From Pseudomonadaceae bacterium (GTDB taxonomy: Bacteria; Pseudomonadota; Gammaproteobacteria; Pseudomonadales; Pseudomonadaceae): a stretch of 55,833 nt of DNA. Numbering within the stretch: the first letter of the stretch is position 1; every line of letters begins with the position of its first letter. Of this stretch, positions 45,658 to 55,833 are shown in pieces. The notes beneath the pieces are model-generated. The model was given only the letters and a program-made list of their open reading frames with translations. It had not been told where the DNA came from and did no database searches. A program made the translations under genes and the position numbers. The stretch is from positions 1-55,833 of the forward strand of contig JAIETJ010000072.1 of NCBI GenBank assembly GCA_019745275.1. The letters are read 5' to 3'.

Positions 45658-46761
45658 TTAGCCCAGTGCGGGATAGTCGGTGTAACCCTGGGCGTCACCG
45701 CCATACAGGGTATTGCCATCCAGCGCATTGAGTGGCGCGCGGACCTCGAAGCGTGCGGCCAGATCGGGGTTAGCAATGTACGGTCGACCATAGGCAATCA
45801 GGTCGGCTAAGCCGCTGGCAATGGCTTGCTCACCGCTTGCGGCGGTCTGTCCGCCAGCGAGAATTAGCGTGCCTTGATAAAGATCGCGCAGCTTGCGCAG
45901 CAGTTCATCAAAACCCTCGAAGGTGCCGCCCAGCCAATCTGGCCGATTGACGTGTAGGTAGGCGAGGTTGCGGCTGTTCAGTTGCTCGACCAGATAGCTA
46001 AAGGTCTCCAGCGGATTGGCATCGTGCACATCGCCAAAGGTGCCCATCGGCGAAATGCGGATGCCCACCTTACGGCTGTCACCGGTCGTGGCCACCACCG
46101 CATCGACGACTTGCAGCACCAGGCGTGCGCGATTCTCGGCGCTGCCGCCGTAAGCATCGTTGCGCTGGTTGCTGTTGGAACAGAGGAACTGATCGAGTAG
46201 GTAGCCGTTGGCGGCATGCACTTCAACGCCGTCGAAACCGGCCTTGATTGCATTGGCCGTACCCTGCGCATAGGCCGCGACTACTCCCGGCAGTTCGTTG
46301 AGTTCTAGGGCTCGTGGTTTCGCGGTGGCAACCTTGTGGCGCGTGCCGTCCAGTTCTTCAACAAAGCATTCGGCTTGCGCTTGGATCGCTGAAGGCGCGA
46401 CCGGGTCGCCGCCGTTAGGTTGCAGCAACGGATGCGAGATGCGCCCGACATGCCAGAGCTGCAAGAAAATCCGTCCGCCAGCGGCATGCACGGCTTGTGT
46501 TACCTGCTGCCAGCCGGTCACCTGCTCGGCACTGTGGATACCCGGGGTCCAGGTGTAACCCTGGCCTTCGGGGCAGACTTGACTGGCCTCGCTGATAATC
46601 AGTCCGGCATTGGCACGCTGCGCATAGTAGGTAGCGTTCAGTGCGCTGGGAATGTTGCCCGGTTGTAAGCTGCGTTGCCGGGTTAGCGGCGCCATTACTA
46701 GGCGGTTGGGGAGGTGCAGATCACCCAGTTTTAACGGGGACAGCAGGTGGTCGAGGCTCAT
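45658..46761 (-). CDS. Alkene reductase, Old Yellow Enzyme family (NemA-like)
   Basis: A 367-residue FMN ene-reductase of the NemA/XenB class. Segments are LLSPLKLGDLHLPNRLVMAPLTRQRS, GLIISEASQVCPEGQGY, FLQLWHVGRISHP, the substrate-binding HAANGYLLDQFLCSNSNQRNDAYGGS (His-x2-Asn pair, against His-x2-His in the other copy) and GRPYIANPDLAARF. It is divergent from an HxlR regulator, so is probably induced by electrophiles or quinones. It is a distinct paralogue of the enzyme at 23370-24479. Confidence 0.92.
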   Translation of the reverse strand: MSLDHLLSPLKLGDLHLPNRLVMAPLTRQRSLQPGNIPSALNATYYAQRANAGLIISEASQVCPEGQGYTWTPGIHSAEQVTGWQQVTQAVHAAGGRIFLQLWHVGRISHPLLQPNGGDPVAPSAIQAQAECFVEELDGTRHKVATAKPRALELNELPGVVAAYAQGTANAIKAGFDGVEVHAANGYLLDQFLCSNSNQRNDAYGGSAENRARLVLQVVDAVVATTGDSRKVGIRISPMGTFGDVHDANPLETFSYLVEQLNSRNLAYLHVNRPDWLGGTFEGFDELLRKLRDLYQGTLILAGGQTAASGEQAIASGLADLIAYGRPYIANPDLAARFEVRAPLNALDGNTLYGGDAQGYTDYPALG

Positions 46762-46868
46762 TGTGGATTCCTGAGTGGTAGCTAAGTAGTACGGTCGATT
46801 ATGGTGGTGGCTAACTTTTTAACAAGTACGTACGATTTAGGCAGTAGCTTACTAAAAGGTAATTATTG
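46762..46868. promoter_or_regulatory. Divergent regulatory region of the HxlR/ene-reductase pair
   Basis: The 107-bp gap is AT-rich and contains GTAGCTAAGTAGTAC and GTAGCTTACTAAAAGG, near-direct repeats of GTAGCT plus ACTA-like blocks. These are plausible HxlR binding sites. I could not define a single perfect dyad. Confidence 0.35.
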
Positions 46869-47237
46869 ATGAGTGAATTGCAGCCGTTGCCCGCCGAAAA
46901 CAAGCGTTTGGTACAGGGCGAGAAGGTCTACAACACGCCGATGGAAGTCACCTTGGAGGTGATTGGCGGTAAGTGGAAGGCGCTGTTGGTGTATCGCCTA
47001 CTAAACGGCGCTCTGCGGTTCTCTGAGCTTAAGCGTCAGGTACCGGGTATTACGGAGAAGATGCTGACCCAGCAGTTGCGTGAGTTGGAGCGTGATGGTG
47101 TGCTCAATCGCAGGGTCTTTGCCGAGGTGCCGCCGCGAGTCGAGTACTGCGTCAGCGACCATGGCCGTAGCTTGCAGCCCGTGTTGGCGGCTATGTGTCA
47201 GTGGGGGCGCCAGCATTGGCAACAGCAGGGTGAATAA
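46869..47237 (+). CDS. HxlR-family transcriptional regulator
   Basis: A 122-residue winged-helix regulator with the HxlR pattern (EVIGGKWKALLVYRLLNGALRFSELKRQ, then TEKMLTQQLRELERDGVLNRRVF and PPRVEYCVSDHGRSL). Related proteins (YodB, QorR, HypR) sense quinones or aldehydes through a Cys. Here Cys residues lie in the VEYCVSDHG motif and near the C-terminus. It is divergent from the ene-reductase gene, with 107 bases between them. The start ATG is at 46869; a TTG just before it is ignored. Confidence 0.9.
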   Translation: MSELQPLPAENKRLVQGEKVYNTPMEVTLEVIGGKWKALLVYRLLNGALRFSELKRQVPGITEKMLTQQLRELERDGVLNRRVFAEVPPRVEYCVSDHGRSLQPVLAAMCQWGRQHWQQQGE

Positions 47238-47249
47238 GCGCAGTTCAGG

Positions 47250-48002
47250 CTACTTCAAGTAGTTGTCGTAGATGGCTTGATAGCGCCCGCTGGCTTTCAG
47301 TTGCTGCAAGCCGAGGTTGAAATCATCACGCACCTTTTCGCTGCGAAATACCGGGCGATAATCATTTGGATCGGCTTTGGTGAAGGCGTGCATGTCGACC
47401 GACTTAGGCGTGAATAGGTTGTTGCGGGTCAGTTGCAGCTCAAAGTAGTGATAGATATTGCGATCGCTCAACACTACGTCAAAGCGGCCTTTGTTCAGCC
47501 CGGCCACCTGCAATTCTTGATTGTTTTGCTCAAAATAACGTCCCGCTTGATCCACTGCGGTTAACCACTCGGGGTAACGTTTTAACCCGCCGGGAAAACT
47601 TACGACTGTTAGATCCTTAAGATCCTCTGGCTTGTTGATGGTTAATGCGCGCTGAGTCAGGCTGACGAACACATTGTCATAGAGCACCGCAGGGTCGCCG
47701 AAGAATCCTCCTTGAGCGCCAAAGCCTAAGTCCGTCATGGCCGCATCAACGTGCGCCATCTTGAACTCCAGCGGCACTCGCGCTAGCGGGTAGTAGCGCG
47801 GTCGTAAGGTATGACCTTTAAAGGCTAGGGCCTCGCCTATTACTTCTAGCTCGATGCCGTTATCGCTTTCTGGAAAGCAGAAAGGCGCTATCTTCTCGCC
47901 GAAGGCCATCACCACTTCCTCGGCCTGGCAGGCCGAGGGCAGGGCGAAGCACAGCAGCAGTAAGCTGCATATGGCTAATTTCCGTTGTGCGAGTGGGCGC
48001 AT
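47250..48002 (-). CDS. Periplasmic solute-binding protein, SBP_bac_3-like (orphan)
   Basis: A 250-residue protein with a signal peptide (AICSLLLLCFALPSACQAEE) and an amino-acid-type binding fold (VVMAFGEKIAPFCFPESDNGIELEVIGEAL, RYYPLARVPLEFKMAHVDAAMTDLGF). It is the third such protein in the window without an adjacent permease or ATPase gene. It is convergent with the HxlR gene, 12 bases apart. Ligand unknown. Confidence 0.8.
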   Translation of the reverse strand: MRPLAQRKLAICSLLLLCFALPSACQAEEVVMAFGEKIAPFCFPESDNGIELEVIGEALAFKGHTLRPRYYPLARVPLEFKMAHVDAAMTDLGFGAQGGFFGDPAVLYDNVFVSLTQRALTINKPEDLKDLTVVSFPGGLKRYPEWLTAVDQAGRYFEQNNQELQVAGLNKGRFDVVLSDRNIYHYFELQLTRNNLFTPKSVDMHAFTKADPNDYRPVFRSEKVRDDFNLGLQQLKASGRYQAIYDNYLK

Positions 48003-48191
48003 CGGGTGATGCCTGTGGGTGATTATTATTGTGCTTGAGTCTAGACCTTAGGTTTTTTTTGCTGCGTGTAATTGCGCAATTTAATCCGCGTTTAAATTTT
48101 GTTATCAGCGTGCAACGCTTGGTTTTTGATTGCCAGTCATTGGCTATCTGCAGCCAGCGCTGCGCTGATTAAGTCGGAACGCTGTGCAGGC

Positions 48192-49862
48192 TTAGGCGGC
48201 TTGTTCTGCTGCCTGACCGAGTGCCCGATTCAGCGCACTAAACAGGGCGCGAAAGCTGGCGGTGGTGAGGTTTTCATCGATGCCAACGCCATGCAGGGCG
48301 CGCCCGCCGTTGACCCGAAGTTCAATGTAAGCGGCGGCCTTGGCATTAGTCCCGGAGCCGATGGCGTGTTCGGCGTAGTTGATGATTTCCACACCGACCG
48401 GCAGACCAGCCACCAGTGCTTCCAGCGGGCCTTTGCCGATCCCGCGCCAGTGTTGGCTGGCGCCATCGTTAATGACTTCGACGTCAACCGCGCTGGTACC
48501 GTGCTCTTCTTGCAGTTTGTGGCTCTTCAGCGCGTAAGGCGTGGTCGCTTGCAGGTATTCGCTATCGAGCAGGCGGTAGATTTGCTCGCCGGTCATTTCC
48601 AAGCCGAGGCGGTCGGTTTCTTTTTGCACCACTTGGCTAAATTCGATTTGCATCCGGCGTGGCAGGCTGATGCCGTATTCCTGCTCAAGCAGGAAGCTGA
48701 TGCCGCCTTTGCCCGACTGGCTATTCACGCGAATCACCGCCTCGTAGCTGCGGCCGATGTCGGCCGGGTCAATCGGCAGGTAGGGCACTTCCCAGATACC
48801 GTTAGGGTCTTGCTGGGCGAAGCCCTTGCGGATCGCATCTTGGTGCGAGCCAGAGAAAGCGGTGTGGACCAGATCGCCGACATACGGGTGGCGTGGATGC
48901 ACCGGCAGTTGGTTGCATTCCTCAACCACTTTGCGCACGCCGTCGATGTCGGAAAAATCCAATTGCGGGTCGATGCCTTGGGTGTAGAGGTTCAGCGCTA
49001 CGGTTACCAGATCGACGTTGCCAGTGCGTTCGCCATTGCCGAACAGGCAGCCTTCAACGCGGTCGGCGCCGGCCAGCAGGCCCAGTTCGGTGGCGGCCAC
49101 GCCGGTGCCGCGGTCGTTGTGGGTGTGCAGGCTGATCAGCAGGCTATCGCGCTGGTTGATATGGCGGCAGAACCACTCGATCTGATCGGCGTAGTTGTTC
49201 GGTGTGGCCGCTTCAATAGTGGTCGGCAGGTTAAGGATCAGCTTGTTGGCCGGGCTCGGCTGGAACACTGCGATTACCGCGTTGCACACCTCAACGGCGA
49301 AGTCGATTTCGGTGGAGCTGAACACTTCTGGCGAATACTCAAAGCGCCAGGCGGTGTCTGGTTGCTGGACGGCCAGACGCTGAATGATTTGCGCGGCCTG
49401 CACGGCGATCTCAACCACCCCGGCTTTGTCTTGGTTGAAGACGATGCGCCGGAAGCTCGGTGCGGTGGCGTTGTAGTAATGCACGATGGCTTGCTTGGCG
49501 CCCTGAAGCGACTCAAAGGTGCGAGTGATCAGGTCTTCGCGGGCTTGGGTCAGCACCTGAATGGTCACGTCGTCGGGGATGTGGCCGCCTTCGATCAGCT
49601 CGCGCACGAAGTCGAAATCGGTCTGCGAGGCGGACGGGAAACCCACTTCGATTTCTTTGACGCCCACCGCCACCAGGGTTTTGAAGAAGCGCATCTTCTT
49701 CGCCGCATCCATGGGTTCGATCAGCGATTGATTGCCATCACGCAGATCCGAGCTGAGCCAGATCGGCGCCTGAGTCATCACCTTGTTCGGCCAAGTACGG
49801 TCGGCAATGGCGATTGGGGTAAAGGCGCGGTATTTGCTGGACGGGTCTTTAAGCATGCTCAT
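48192..49862 (-). CDS. leuA: 2-isopropylmalate synthase
   Basis: A 556-residue enzyme that condenses acetyl-CoA with 2-oxoisovalerate, the first step of leucine synthesis. The TIM-barrel active site starts with [55 protein letters not shown] carries the metal-binding histidines. The C-terminal regulatory domain for leucine feedback is complete. It is the long-form LeuA common in Pseudomonas. I see no clear leader peptide in the 219-base upstream gap; a CGGCCG/CGGCCG hairpin (49882-49898) sits just before the start. Confidence 0.96.
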   Translation of the reverse strand: MSMLKDPSSKYRAFTPIAIADRTWPNKVMTQAPIWLSSDLRDGNQSLIEPMDAAKKMRFFKTLVAVGVKEIEVGFPSASQTDFDFVRELIEGGHIPDDVTIQVLTQAREDLITRTFESLQGAKQAIVHYYNATAPSFRRIVFNQDKAGVVEIAVQAAQIIQRLAVQQPDTAWRFEYSPEVFSSTEIDFAVEVCNAVIAVFQPSPANKLILNLPTTIEAATPNNYADQIEWFCRHINQRDSLLISLHTHNDRGTGVAATELGLLAGADRVEGCLFGNGERTGNVDLVTVALNLYTQGIDPQLDFSDIDGVRKVVEECNQLPVHPRHPYVGDLVHTAFSGSHQDAIRKGFAQQDPNGIWEVPYLPIDPADIGRSYEAVIRVNSQSGKGGISFLLEQEYGISLPRRMQIEFSQVVQKETDRLGLEMTGEQIYRLLDSEYLQATTPYALKSHKLQEEHGTSAVDVEVINDGASQHWRGIGKGPLEALVAGLPVGVEIINYAEHAIGSGTNAKAAAYIELRVNGGRALHGVGIDENLTTASFRALFSALNRALGQAAEQAA

Positions 49863-50081
49863 GGCGACAATCCTGTATGCGCGGCCGGGTGGCGGCCGGT
49901 CGAAATAGTGAGGTGTTTATCTTGTGGATGCTGTTAACCCTAGAGATGTTGGTTAAAGCCTGCAAGTACTGGGTAAAAATTGGCAGGATTGCTCTCTTTG
50001 GGCTTTTTCGTGATTTTTTATTGCGCGATTGGTGTTGCTGCTGCGTCGCTATTGCGTGGGCGTTTTCAAGGGCCGGCGGAG

Positions 50082-50900
50082 TTAAGGCTCAAAGGCGCCG
50101 ATAAAAATCGCCGGGTCTACGCGGGCATCGTTAAGGCTGACGTTCCAGTGCATATGCGGTCCGGTCGCCCGGCCGGTGGCACCGACCCGGCCGAGTACAG
50201 CGCCGCGAGCCAGTTGCTGGCCGAGCACCACGTCAATCTTCGACAGGTGACAGAACATGCTGATAAAGCCTTGCCCATGATCGATAAACACCGTGTTGCC
50301 GTTGAAAAAGTAGTTGTTGACCAGGATGACTTTGCCCGCCGCCGGGGCTTTGATCGGCGTGCCAGCGGGTACGGCAAAGTCCAGTCCTGAGTGGGGATTG
50401 CGCTCCTCGCCATTGAAAAATCGGCGTAGGCCGAAGCGGCTGGACAGCGGGCCTTTGACTGGCTTATCCAGCTGCAAATTGCTTGGCGTGCCTGCGCTGA
50501 AGCTTTGGTAGGCGAGGGTTTGTTCGGCCAGTTCGCGCTCGATGCGTTTGAGATTGCTGTTGTCCGGGTTAACCATCTGTGGGTTTTTTAGGGTGATGCG
50601 TTGCTCGGCGTAGTGCTTGCTGCCGACTTTAAAGTTGAGCTGGCGGCCTTGGCTGCTGATCTGTTGCGGGCCGGGTTTTAGCGTCAGAGGTAGGCCGACG
50701 ACGGCGATCCAGCGGCTTTGTTCCTCATGAATCACCAACACCGGTTTGCCTTGAAAGCTGGCACTGGGTGCGCTGGCGGCGGGGCCTAAATCCACTACCG
50801 CAACGCCGCCCGGCACCGGATGATTAAGCAGGCGGGTCAGGTAGCCGGCGGCTTGGGCGGGAAGGGCGATACATAAGAGCAGGGCGAGCAGAATACGCAT
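50082..50900 (-). CDS. M23-family metallopeptidase (LytM domain, secreted)
   Basis: A 272-residue protein with a signal peptide (MRILLALLLCIALPAQAAG), an N-terminal beta-rich domain, and a C-terminal LytM fold. The zinc ligands are visible: His and Asp in RNPHSGLDFAVPAGTPI (near residues 168-172) and the HxH in GPHMHWNVSL near the end. It is therefore a probable active murein endopeptidase. It follows xseA on the same strand with a 53-base gap. Confidence 0.9.
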   Translation of the reverse strand: MRILLALLLCIALPAQAAGYLTRLLNHPVPGGVAVVDLGPAASAPSASFQGKPVLVIHEEQSRWIAVVGLPLTLKPGPQQISSQGRQLNFKVGSKHYAEQRITLKNPQMVNPDNSNLKRIERELAEQTLAYQSFSAGTPSNLQLDKPVKGPLSSRFGLRRFFNGEERNPHSGLDFAVPAGTPIKAPAAGKVILVNNYFFNGNTVFIDHGQGFISMFCHLSKIDVVLGQQLARGAVLGRVGATGRATGPHMHWNVSLNDARVDPAIFIGAFEP

Positions 50901-50953
50901 TGATCAGTTCCGTATTGGCGGGGCAAATGGATAAGGCTGCATCCATCATCAGG

Positions 50954-52345
50954 TCAATCCAGTAACGACAGGGTTACCGGCGTCAGGTGATTGTCTTCCA
51001 CGCGCAATTGCAACTCGCCTTCGCCAAGCTTGGCGCGCAGCCGTTGGCCCGGTTGGGTCTGTTCGGCGCGGTGAACGGCGCGGCCCTGATCGTCGAGCAA
51101 GATGCTGTAACCACGGCTAAGGGTGGCCAGCGGGCTGACGGCGTTCAGGGTGTGTATTTGGCTGTGCAACTTCAGTTGCCGGGCTTTTAAGCCTTCGCGC
51201 ACGGCGCGTGGTAGGCGCTCGGCCAAGCTGTCGAGGCGCTGGCGCAGCAATGCCAAATTGCGCCCCGGATGTTGCGCCGCCAAGCGGGCATCAAGGCGCG
51301 CCAATCGTTCGCTGTGCTGTTGGAACTGCTGCGCATAAGCGCGGCGCAGGCGCATGTCCAAGTCGTCTAAGCGCTGGGCTTGCTGGCGCAGGCGCTCGCC
51401 GGGATGCCGTAGGCGCGAACGCAAACCGTCGAGGCGCAGCTGTGCGCGGGCCAGACGGTCGTGCATGCGCATCAGTAAGCGCTGCTGCAGGCTGTTCAAA
51501 CGCTGCACTAGCTCGCTGCTGTCGGGTGCCAGTAATTCGGCGGCGGCCGAGGGCGTGGGGGCGCGCACGTCGGCGACAAAGTCGCAAATGGTCACGTCGG
51601 TTTCATGGCCTACCGCGCTAACAATTGGTGTGCGACAGGCGGCTACGGCGCGCAGCAGCGGCTCCTCGTTAAAGCACCACAGATCTTCCAGTGAGCCGCC
51701 ACCCCGGGCCAGTATCAGCGCGTCGAAGCCAAAGCTGTCGGCCATTTTTAGGGCGCGGATAATCTGTGCGGTGGCGTCGCGGCCCTGTACGGCGGTGGGG
51801 ATTAACGTCAGCTGAACCTGTGGTGCGCGGCGGCGAAACACGCTGATGATGTCGCGTATCACCGCGCCGGTCGGCGAGCTGATAATCCCGATGCGCTGCG
51901 GATGGGCCGGCAGTGCTTGCTTGCGCTCGGCGGCGAATAAACCTTCGGCGCTGAGCTTGGTTTTTAACGCCTCGAAGGCTAAGCGCAGGGCGCCATCGCC
52001 GGCCGGCTCGACGCTGTCGAGAATCAGCTGGTAGTCGCCGCGTCCTTCAAACAGCGACACCTTGCCACGAACCGTCACCGCCAAGCCGTCACGCAGCGCT
52101 TCGCGCACCCGCGCCGCGCTTTGCCGGAACAGCGCGCAACGAACCTGTGCCTGTTGGTCTTTGAGGGTGAAATACACGTGCCCGGAGGCCGGCTTGGACA
52201 GGTTGGAGATTTCTCCGGACACCCAGACTTGGGCGAACACGTCCTCCAGCAAACCGCGGGCGCGGCCATTGAGCTGGCTGACAGTTAACACCTCGCGGTC
52301 GAGGTTGAGGCGCTGGAACGGGTCTTTGATCATGCCGGGCATCAT
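50954..52345 (-). CDS. xseA: Exodeoxyribonuclease VII large subunit
   Basis: A 463-residue subunit of the single-strand exonuclease ExoVII. The N-terminal OB fold reads LTVSQLNGRARGLLEDVFAQVWVSGEISN; the nuclease core has GIISSPTGAVIRDII, LILARGGGSLEDLWCFNEE and VSAVGHETDVTICDFVADVRAPTPSAAAE; an Arg/Leu-rich coiled coil and a C-terminal tail follow. In-frame ATG codons at 52345, 52342 and 52333 are all possible; homologues often start near MIKDPFQ (52333). xseB is not adjacent. Confidence 0.95.
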   Translation of the reverse strand: MMPGMIKDPFQRLNLDREVLTVSQLNGRARGLLEDVFAQVWVSGEISNLSKPASGHVYFTLKDQQAQVRCALFRQSAARVREALRDGLAVTVRGKVSLFEGRGDYQLILDSVEPAGDGALRLAFEALKTKLSAEGLFAAERKQALPAHPQRIGIISSPTGAVIRDIISVFRRRAPQVQLTLIPTAVQGRDATAQIIRALKMADSFGFDALILARGGGSLEDLWCFNEEPLLRAVAACRTPIVSAVGHETDVTICDFVADVRAPTPSAAAELLAPDSSELVQRLNSLQQRLLMRMHDRLARAQLRLDGLRSRLRHPGERLRQQAQRLDDLDMRLRRAYAQQFQQHSERLARLDARLAAQHPGRNLALLRQRLDSLAERLPRAVREGLKARQLKLHSQIHTLNAVSPLATLSRGYSILLDDQGRAVHRAEQTQPGQRLRAKLGEGELQLRVEDNHLTPVTLSLLD

Positions 52346-52475
52346 AAAGGCTTTACCGGGCCTACCAAAGTCCGCCGTCCACTATGCTGATAATTAAGCG
52401 TCGCTGTTAAGGCTTGACCGCAGGCCTGTCGGCGATAAGCTGCGCTGTTTTTTAGCACTGAATAAGGGGCGAGCC

Positions 52476-53045
52476 ATGATCAATATGCAGAGCATTATCG
52501 TGCCGCAGATTTCCACCTATCCGGCGCCCGAGGCGCGAGCGCGTAAGGTGTTAGCGTGGTTGACGGCGCAGCAGATAGTTGAGGAACAGCTGACTACCTG
52601 TGGCTTGAGTGGCAATCGCATGGCCTATGCGATTACCGAGGGCATACGGCAGGTGATGGATATTCCCGCCGGGGTGGCGCTGGAGGATTGCTTGCCCTTG
52701 GGTCGCAGTGTGCATGGCTTGGAGATAGTCACTCAGCGCTGCATCTTCACCCCCGAAAAAGGTTTTGAGTCGCGGGCGCGCTGCCCAAAGTGCCGCAAGC
52801 AAGTCGGTGAGGTGCTGATCGAAAGCCTAGAAAGCTGGATGCCGGGCGAGACCGAGAATTTTATCTGCCCGCATTGCGAGCATGAGGACGACATCAACGC
52901 CTTCCCATTCAGCCAGCCGTGCGGTTTTTCTAATCTGGGCTTTATCTTCAATAACAGCGACGGTCAGTACTTTAAGCCGAGTTTTCTCGCCGAATTTGCC
53001 GAGCGCTTAGGGCTGCCGATTTCGCTGGTGTTGGTGAAGTTTTAA
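52476..53045 (+). CDS. Conserved zinc-ribbon protein of unknown function
   Basis: A 189-residue protein that I recognise as a pseudomonad conserved hypothetical but not by function. The first half is helical (ARKVLAWLTAQQIVEEQLTTCGLSG, MAYAITEGIRQVMDIP). The middle holds a CPKC (residues 103-106) and CPHC (131-134) pair, a classic four-cysteine zinc ribbon. The C-terminal part reads FSQPCGFSNLGFIFNN. Start ATG at 52476 follows AAGGGG (52464-52469). It lies between xseA and guaB, on the plus strand, as its own unit. Confidence 0.8.
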   Translation: MINMQSIIVPQISTYPAPEARARKVLAWLTAQQIVEEQLTTCGLSGNRMAYAITEGIRQVMDIPAGVALEDCLPLGRSVHGLEIVTQRCIFTPEKGFESRARCPKCRKQVGEVLIESLESWMPGETENFICPHCEHEDDINAFPFSQPCGFSNLGFIFNNSDGQYFKPSFLAEFAERLGLPISLVLVKF

Positions 53046-53174
53046 AGCTCAGCGCTAATGCTGCTCGGTGATGCGTGGATTGCTAGGCAGCAGCTGCTGC
53101 ATGCGACTTGCTGCATCTCTCTCATCTAAGCGGGACAAACGCTGGGCTCTGTAAAGAGCTGCCAGCCTGGGTGA

Positions 53175-54764
<1,590 letters not shown>

Positions 54765-54905
54765 AAAAATTGATGTGCCGCTGCTGCGCTTGATCCGGCG
54801 GCGTTGGCGAGAAATTCGAAATGCTCATTGGCACCAGCCAACTCCGCTTTCTCATTTCGCGCCGCCTAGCCGGCTCTGCGCTCGCGACGCGGCAAATCAA
54901 TTTTT
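54765..54905 (+). repeat. Structured inverted-repeat element in the guaB 3' UTR (element B)
   Basis: AAAAATTGATGTGCCGC (54765-54781) and GCGGCAAATCAATTTTT (54889-54905) are inverted repeats with one mismatch in 17. The centre reads ATGCTCA, stem-loop TTGGC-ACCA-GCCAA, CTCCGC (54821-54847). GCTGCGC (54783-54789) and GCTCGCGA (54880-54887) flank it. These motifs and spacings match element A after valS (14771-14903). The element starts on the base after the guaB stop codon. It is non-coding. Confidence 0.8.
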
Positions 54906-54921
54906 GATACGAGTTAAAAAT

Positions 54922-54955
54922 CGGGGCTGTGACTGTTGTTAACAGGCCAGCCCCG
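54922..54955 (+). promoter_or_regulatory. Hairpin leader between guaB and guaA
   Basis: CGGGGCTG (54922-54929) pairs with CAGCCCCG (54948-54955), and inside it CTGTT (54933-54937) pairs with AACAG (54941-54945). This makes a two-step hairpin 33 bases before the guaA start. It has no T-run, so it may be a weak terminator, a processing site or a guaA leader structure. Confidence 0.5.
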
Positions 54956-54988
54956 CATCATTTGTGCATTCCGCTACGAGAGACGGTC

Positions 54989-55833
54989 ATGGCCCACGAT
55001 ATTCACGCGCACCGCATCCTTATCCTCGACTTCGGCTCCCAATACAGCCAGCTGATCGCACGCCGTGTGCGCGAGATCGGGGTGTACTGCGAGTTGCATC
55101 CTTTTGATATGGACGACGCGGCGATTCGCGCGTTTGCCCCGCGCGGGATCATTCTCGCCGGTGGTCCTGAGTCGGTGCATGAAGCTGGCAGCCCGCGCGC
55201 TCCGCAAGCGGTGTTTGACCTAGGCGTGCCGGTGTTCGGTATTTGCTATGGCATGCAAACCATGGCTGAGCAGTTGGGCGGCAAGGTCGAGGGTTCTGAT
55301 CTGCGTGAATTCGGCTACGCGCGTGTGGATGTCGTCGGTAAGTCGCGCTTGCTCGACGGCATCGAAGACAGCGTGGACGCCGATGGCCTACTCGGTCTAG
55401 ATGTGTGGATGAGCCATGGCGACAAGGTCACCACGCTGGCGCCGGGTTTCCATATTCTGGCCAGCACCCCGAGCTGCCCAATCGCCGGCATGGCCGACGA
55501 TAGCCGTGCTTACTATGGCGTGCAGTTCCACCCGGAAGTGACCCACACCAAACAAGGCGGGCGCATCTTGTCGCGCTTCGTGTTGGATATTTGCGGTTGT
55601 GAAGCGCTGTGGACGCCGTCCAACATCGTTAACGATGCGATTGCCAGCGTGCGCGCTCAAGTCGGTAGCGCTAACGTGCTGCTGGGTTTGTCCGGCGGGG
55701 TGGACTCCTCAGTCGTGGCGGCCTTGCTGCATAAGGCGATTGGTCCTCAACTGACCTGCGTATTCGTCGATAACGGCTTGCTGCGCCTGCACGAAGGCGA
55801 GCAAGTGATGGCCATGTTCGCCGAGAACATGGG
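54989..55833 (+). CDS. guaA: GMP synthase (glutamine-hydrolysing), N-terminal part; gene runs off the window
   Basis: The frame is open from ATG 54989 to the window end, giving 281 residues of an enzyme usually about 525 long. It amidates XMP to GMP. The glutamine amidotransferase domain has the Cys in [16 protein letters not shown] and the His-Glu pair in [17 protein letters not shown]. The ATP pyrophosphatase domain begins with the P-loop [17 protein letters not shown] near residue 230. It follows guaB across 224 bases that hold element B and a hairpin. Confidence 0.97.
   Translation, partial: MAHDIHAHRILILDFGSQYSQLIARRVREIGVYCELHPFDMDDAAIRAFAPRGIILAGGPESVHEAGSPRAPQAVFDLGVPVFGICYGMQTMAEQLGGKVEGSDLREFGYARVDVVGKSRLLDGIEDSVDADGLLGLDVWMSHGDKVTTLAPGFHILASTPSCPIAGMADDSRAYYGVQFHPEVTHTKQGGRILSRFVLDICGCEALWTPSNIVNDAIASVRAQVGSANVLLGLSGGVDSSVVAALLHKAIGPQLTCVFVDNGLLRLHEGEQVMAMFAENM

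Noticed and set aside
49882..49898. CGGCCG hairpin before leuA as a possible leucine attenuator
   Set aside because: No leader peptide with Leu codons and no T-run were found; likely a chance GC palindrome.
48099..49937. Long open frame (about 612 codons) on the plus strand opposite leuA
   Set aside because: It is a shadow of the well-supported leuA gene in GC-rich sequence, lacks a ribosome binding site and matches no protein.

Overview
The window looks like core chromosome of a Pseudomonas-type gammaproteobacterium. Evidence for this is the moderately high GC with frequent GTG/TTG starts preceded by good Shine-Dalgarno sequences, and the gene orders suhB/trmJ-cysE-iscR-iscSUA-hscBA-fdx-iscX-ndk-rlmN-pilF-rodZ-ispG-hisS-yfgM-bamB-der, valS-(unknown)-holC-pepA//lptF-lptG, and xseA//guaB-guaA, which are familiar from pseudomonads. 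I see no prophage, transposase, CRISPR array, defence island, rRNA or tRNA gene.

Layout. 1-4.7 kb: the 3' end of sbcC, a YebC-family regulator, a nitronate monooxygenase, a small alpha/beta hydrolase and an orphan periplasmic binding protein. 4.9-7.1 kb: a secreted DUF1254/DUF1214 protein followed by a 670-bp gene-poor stretch that holds a terminator, a 22-bp perfect inverted repeat and a possible 27-residue peptide. 7.1-14.9 kb: accessory metabolism and transport (TRIC-like channel, LysR/PACE divergent pair, binding protein, rlmF, Kef-type antiporter, winged-helix protein, NhaD). 14.9-22.7 kb: valS, an uncharacterised protein, holC, pepA, and divergently lptFG for LPS export. 22.7-27.7 kb: an RDD protein, an Old Yellow Enzyme with its TetR regulator (a 14-bp identical operator in front of each), and an eight-haem cytochrome fused to HEAT and TPR repeats. 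27.9-45.4 kb: suhB, trmJ, cysE, the whole ISC iron-sulphur operon under an IscR-box promoter, then ndk, rlmN, pilF, rodZ, ispG, hisS, yfgM, bamB, der. 45.6-52.3 kb: a second Old Yellow Enzyme with an HxlR regulator, another orphan binding protein, leuA, an M23 peptidase, xseA. 52.4-55.8 kb: a zinc-ribbon protein of unknown function, guaB, and the first part of guaA, cut by the window edge.

The most interesting item is not a protein. Two intergenic elements of about 135-140 bp lie directly after the stop codons of valS (14771-14903, minus) and guaB (54765-54905, plus). Each is in the same orientation as the gene it follows. They have different terminal inverted repeats but share four short motifs at nearly identical spacing, around a central 5-bp stem whose base pairs differ in a compensatory way. 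They look like members of one family of structured 3'-UTR or MITE-like elements. Other points worth a look are the octahaem HEAT/TPR cytochrome, the paired TetR operators, the ndk promoter -10 placed in a terminator loop, and three solitary solute-binding proteins without transporters.
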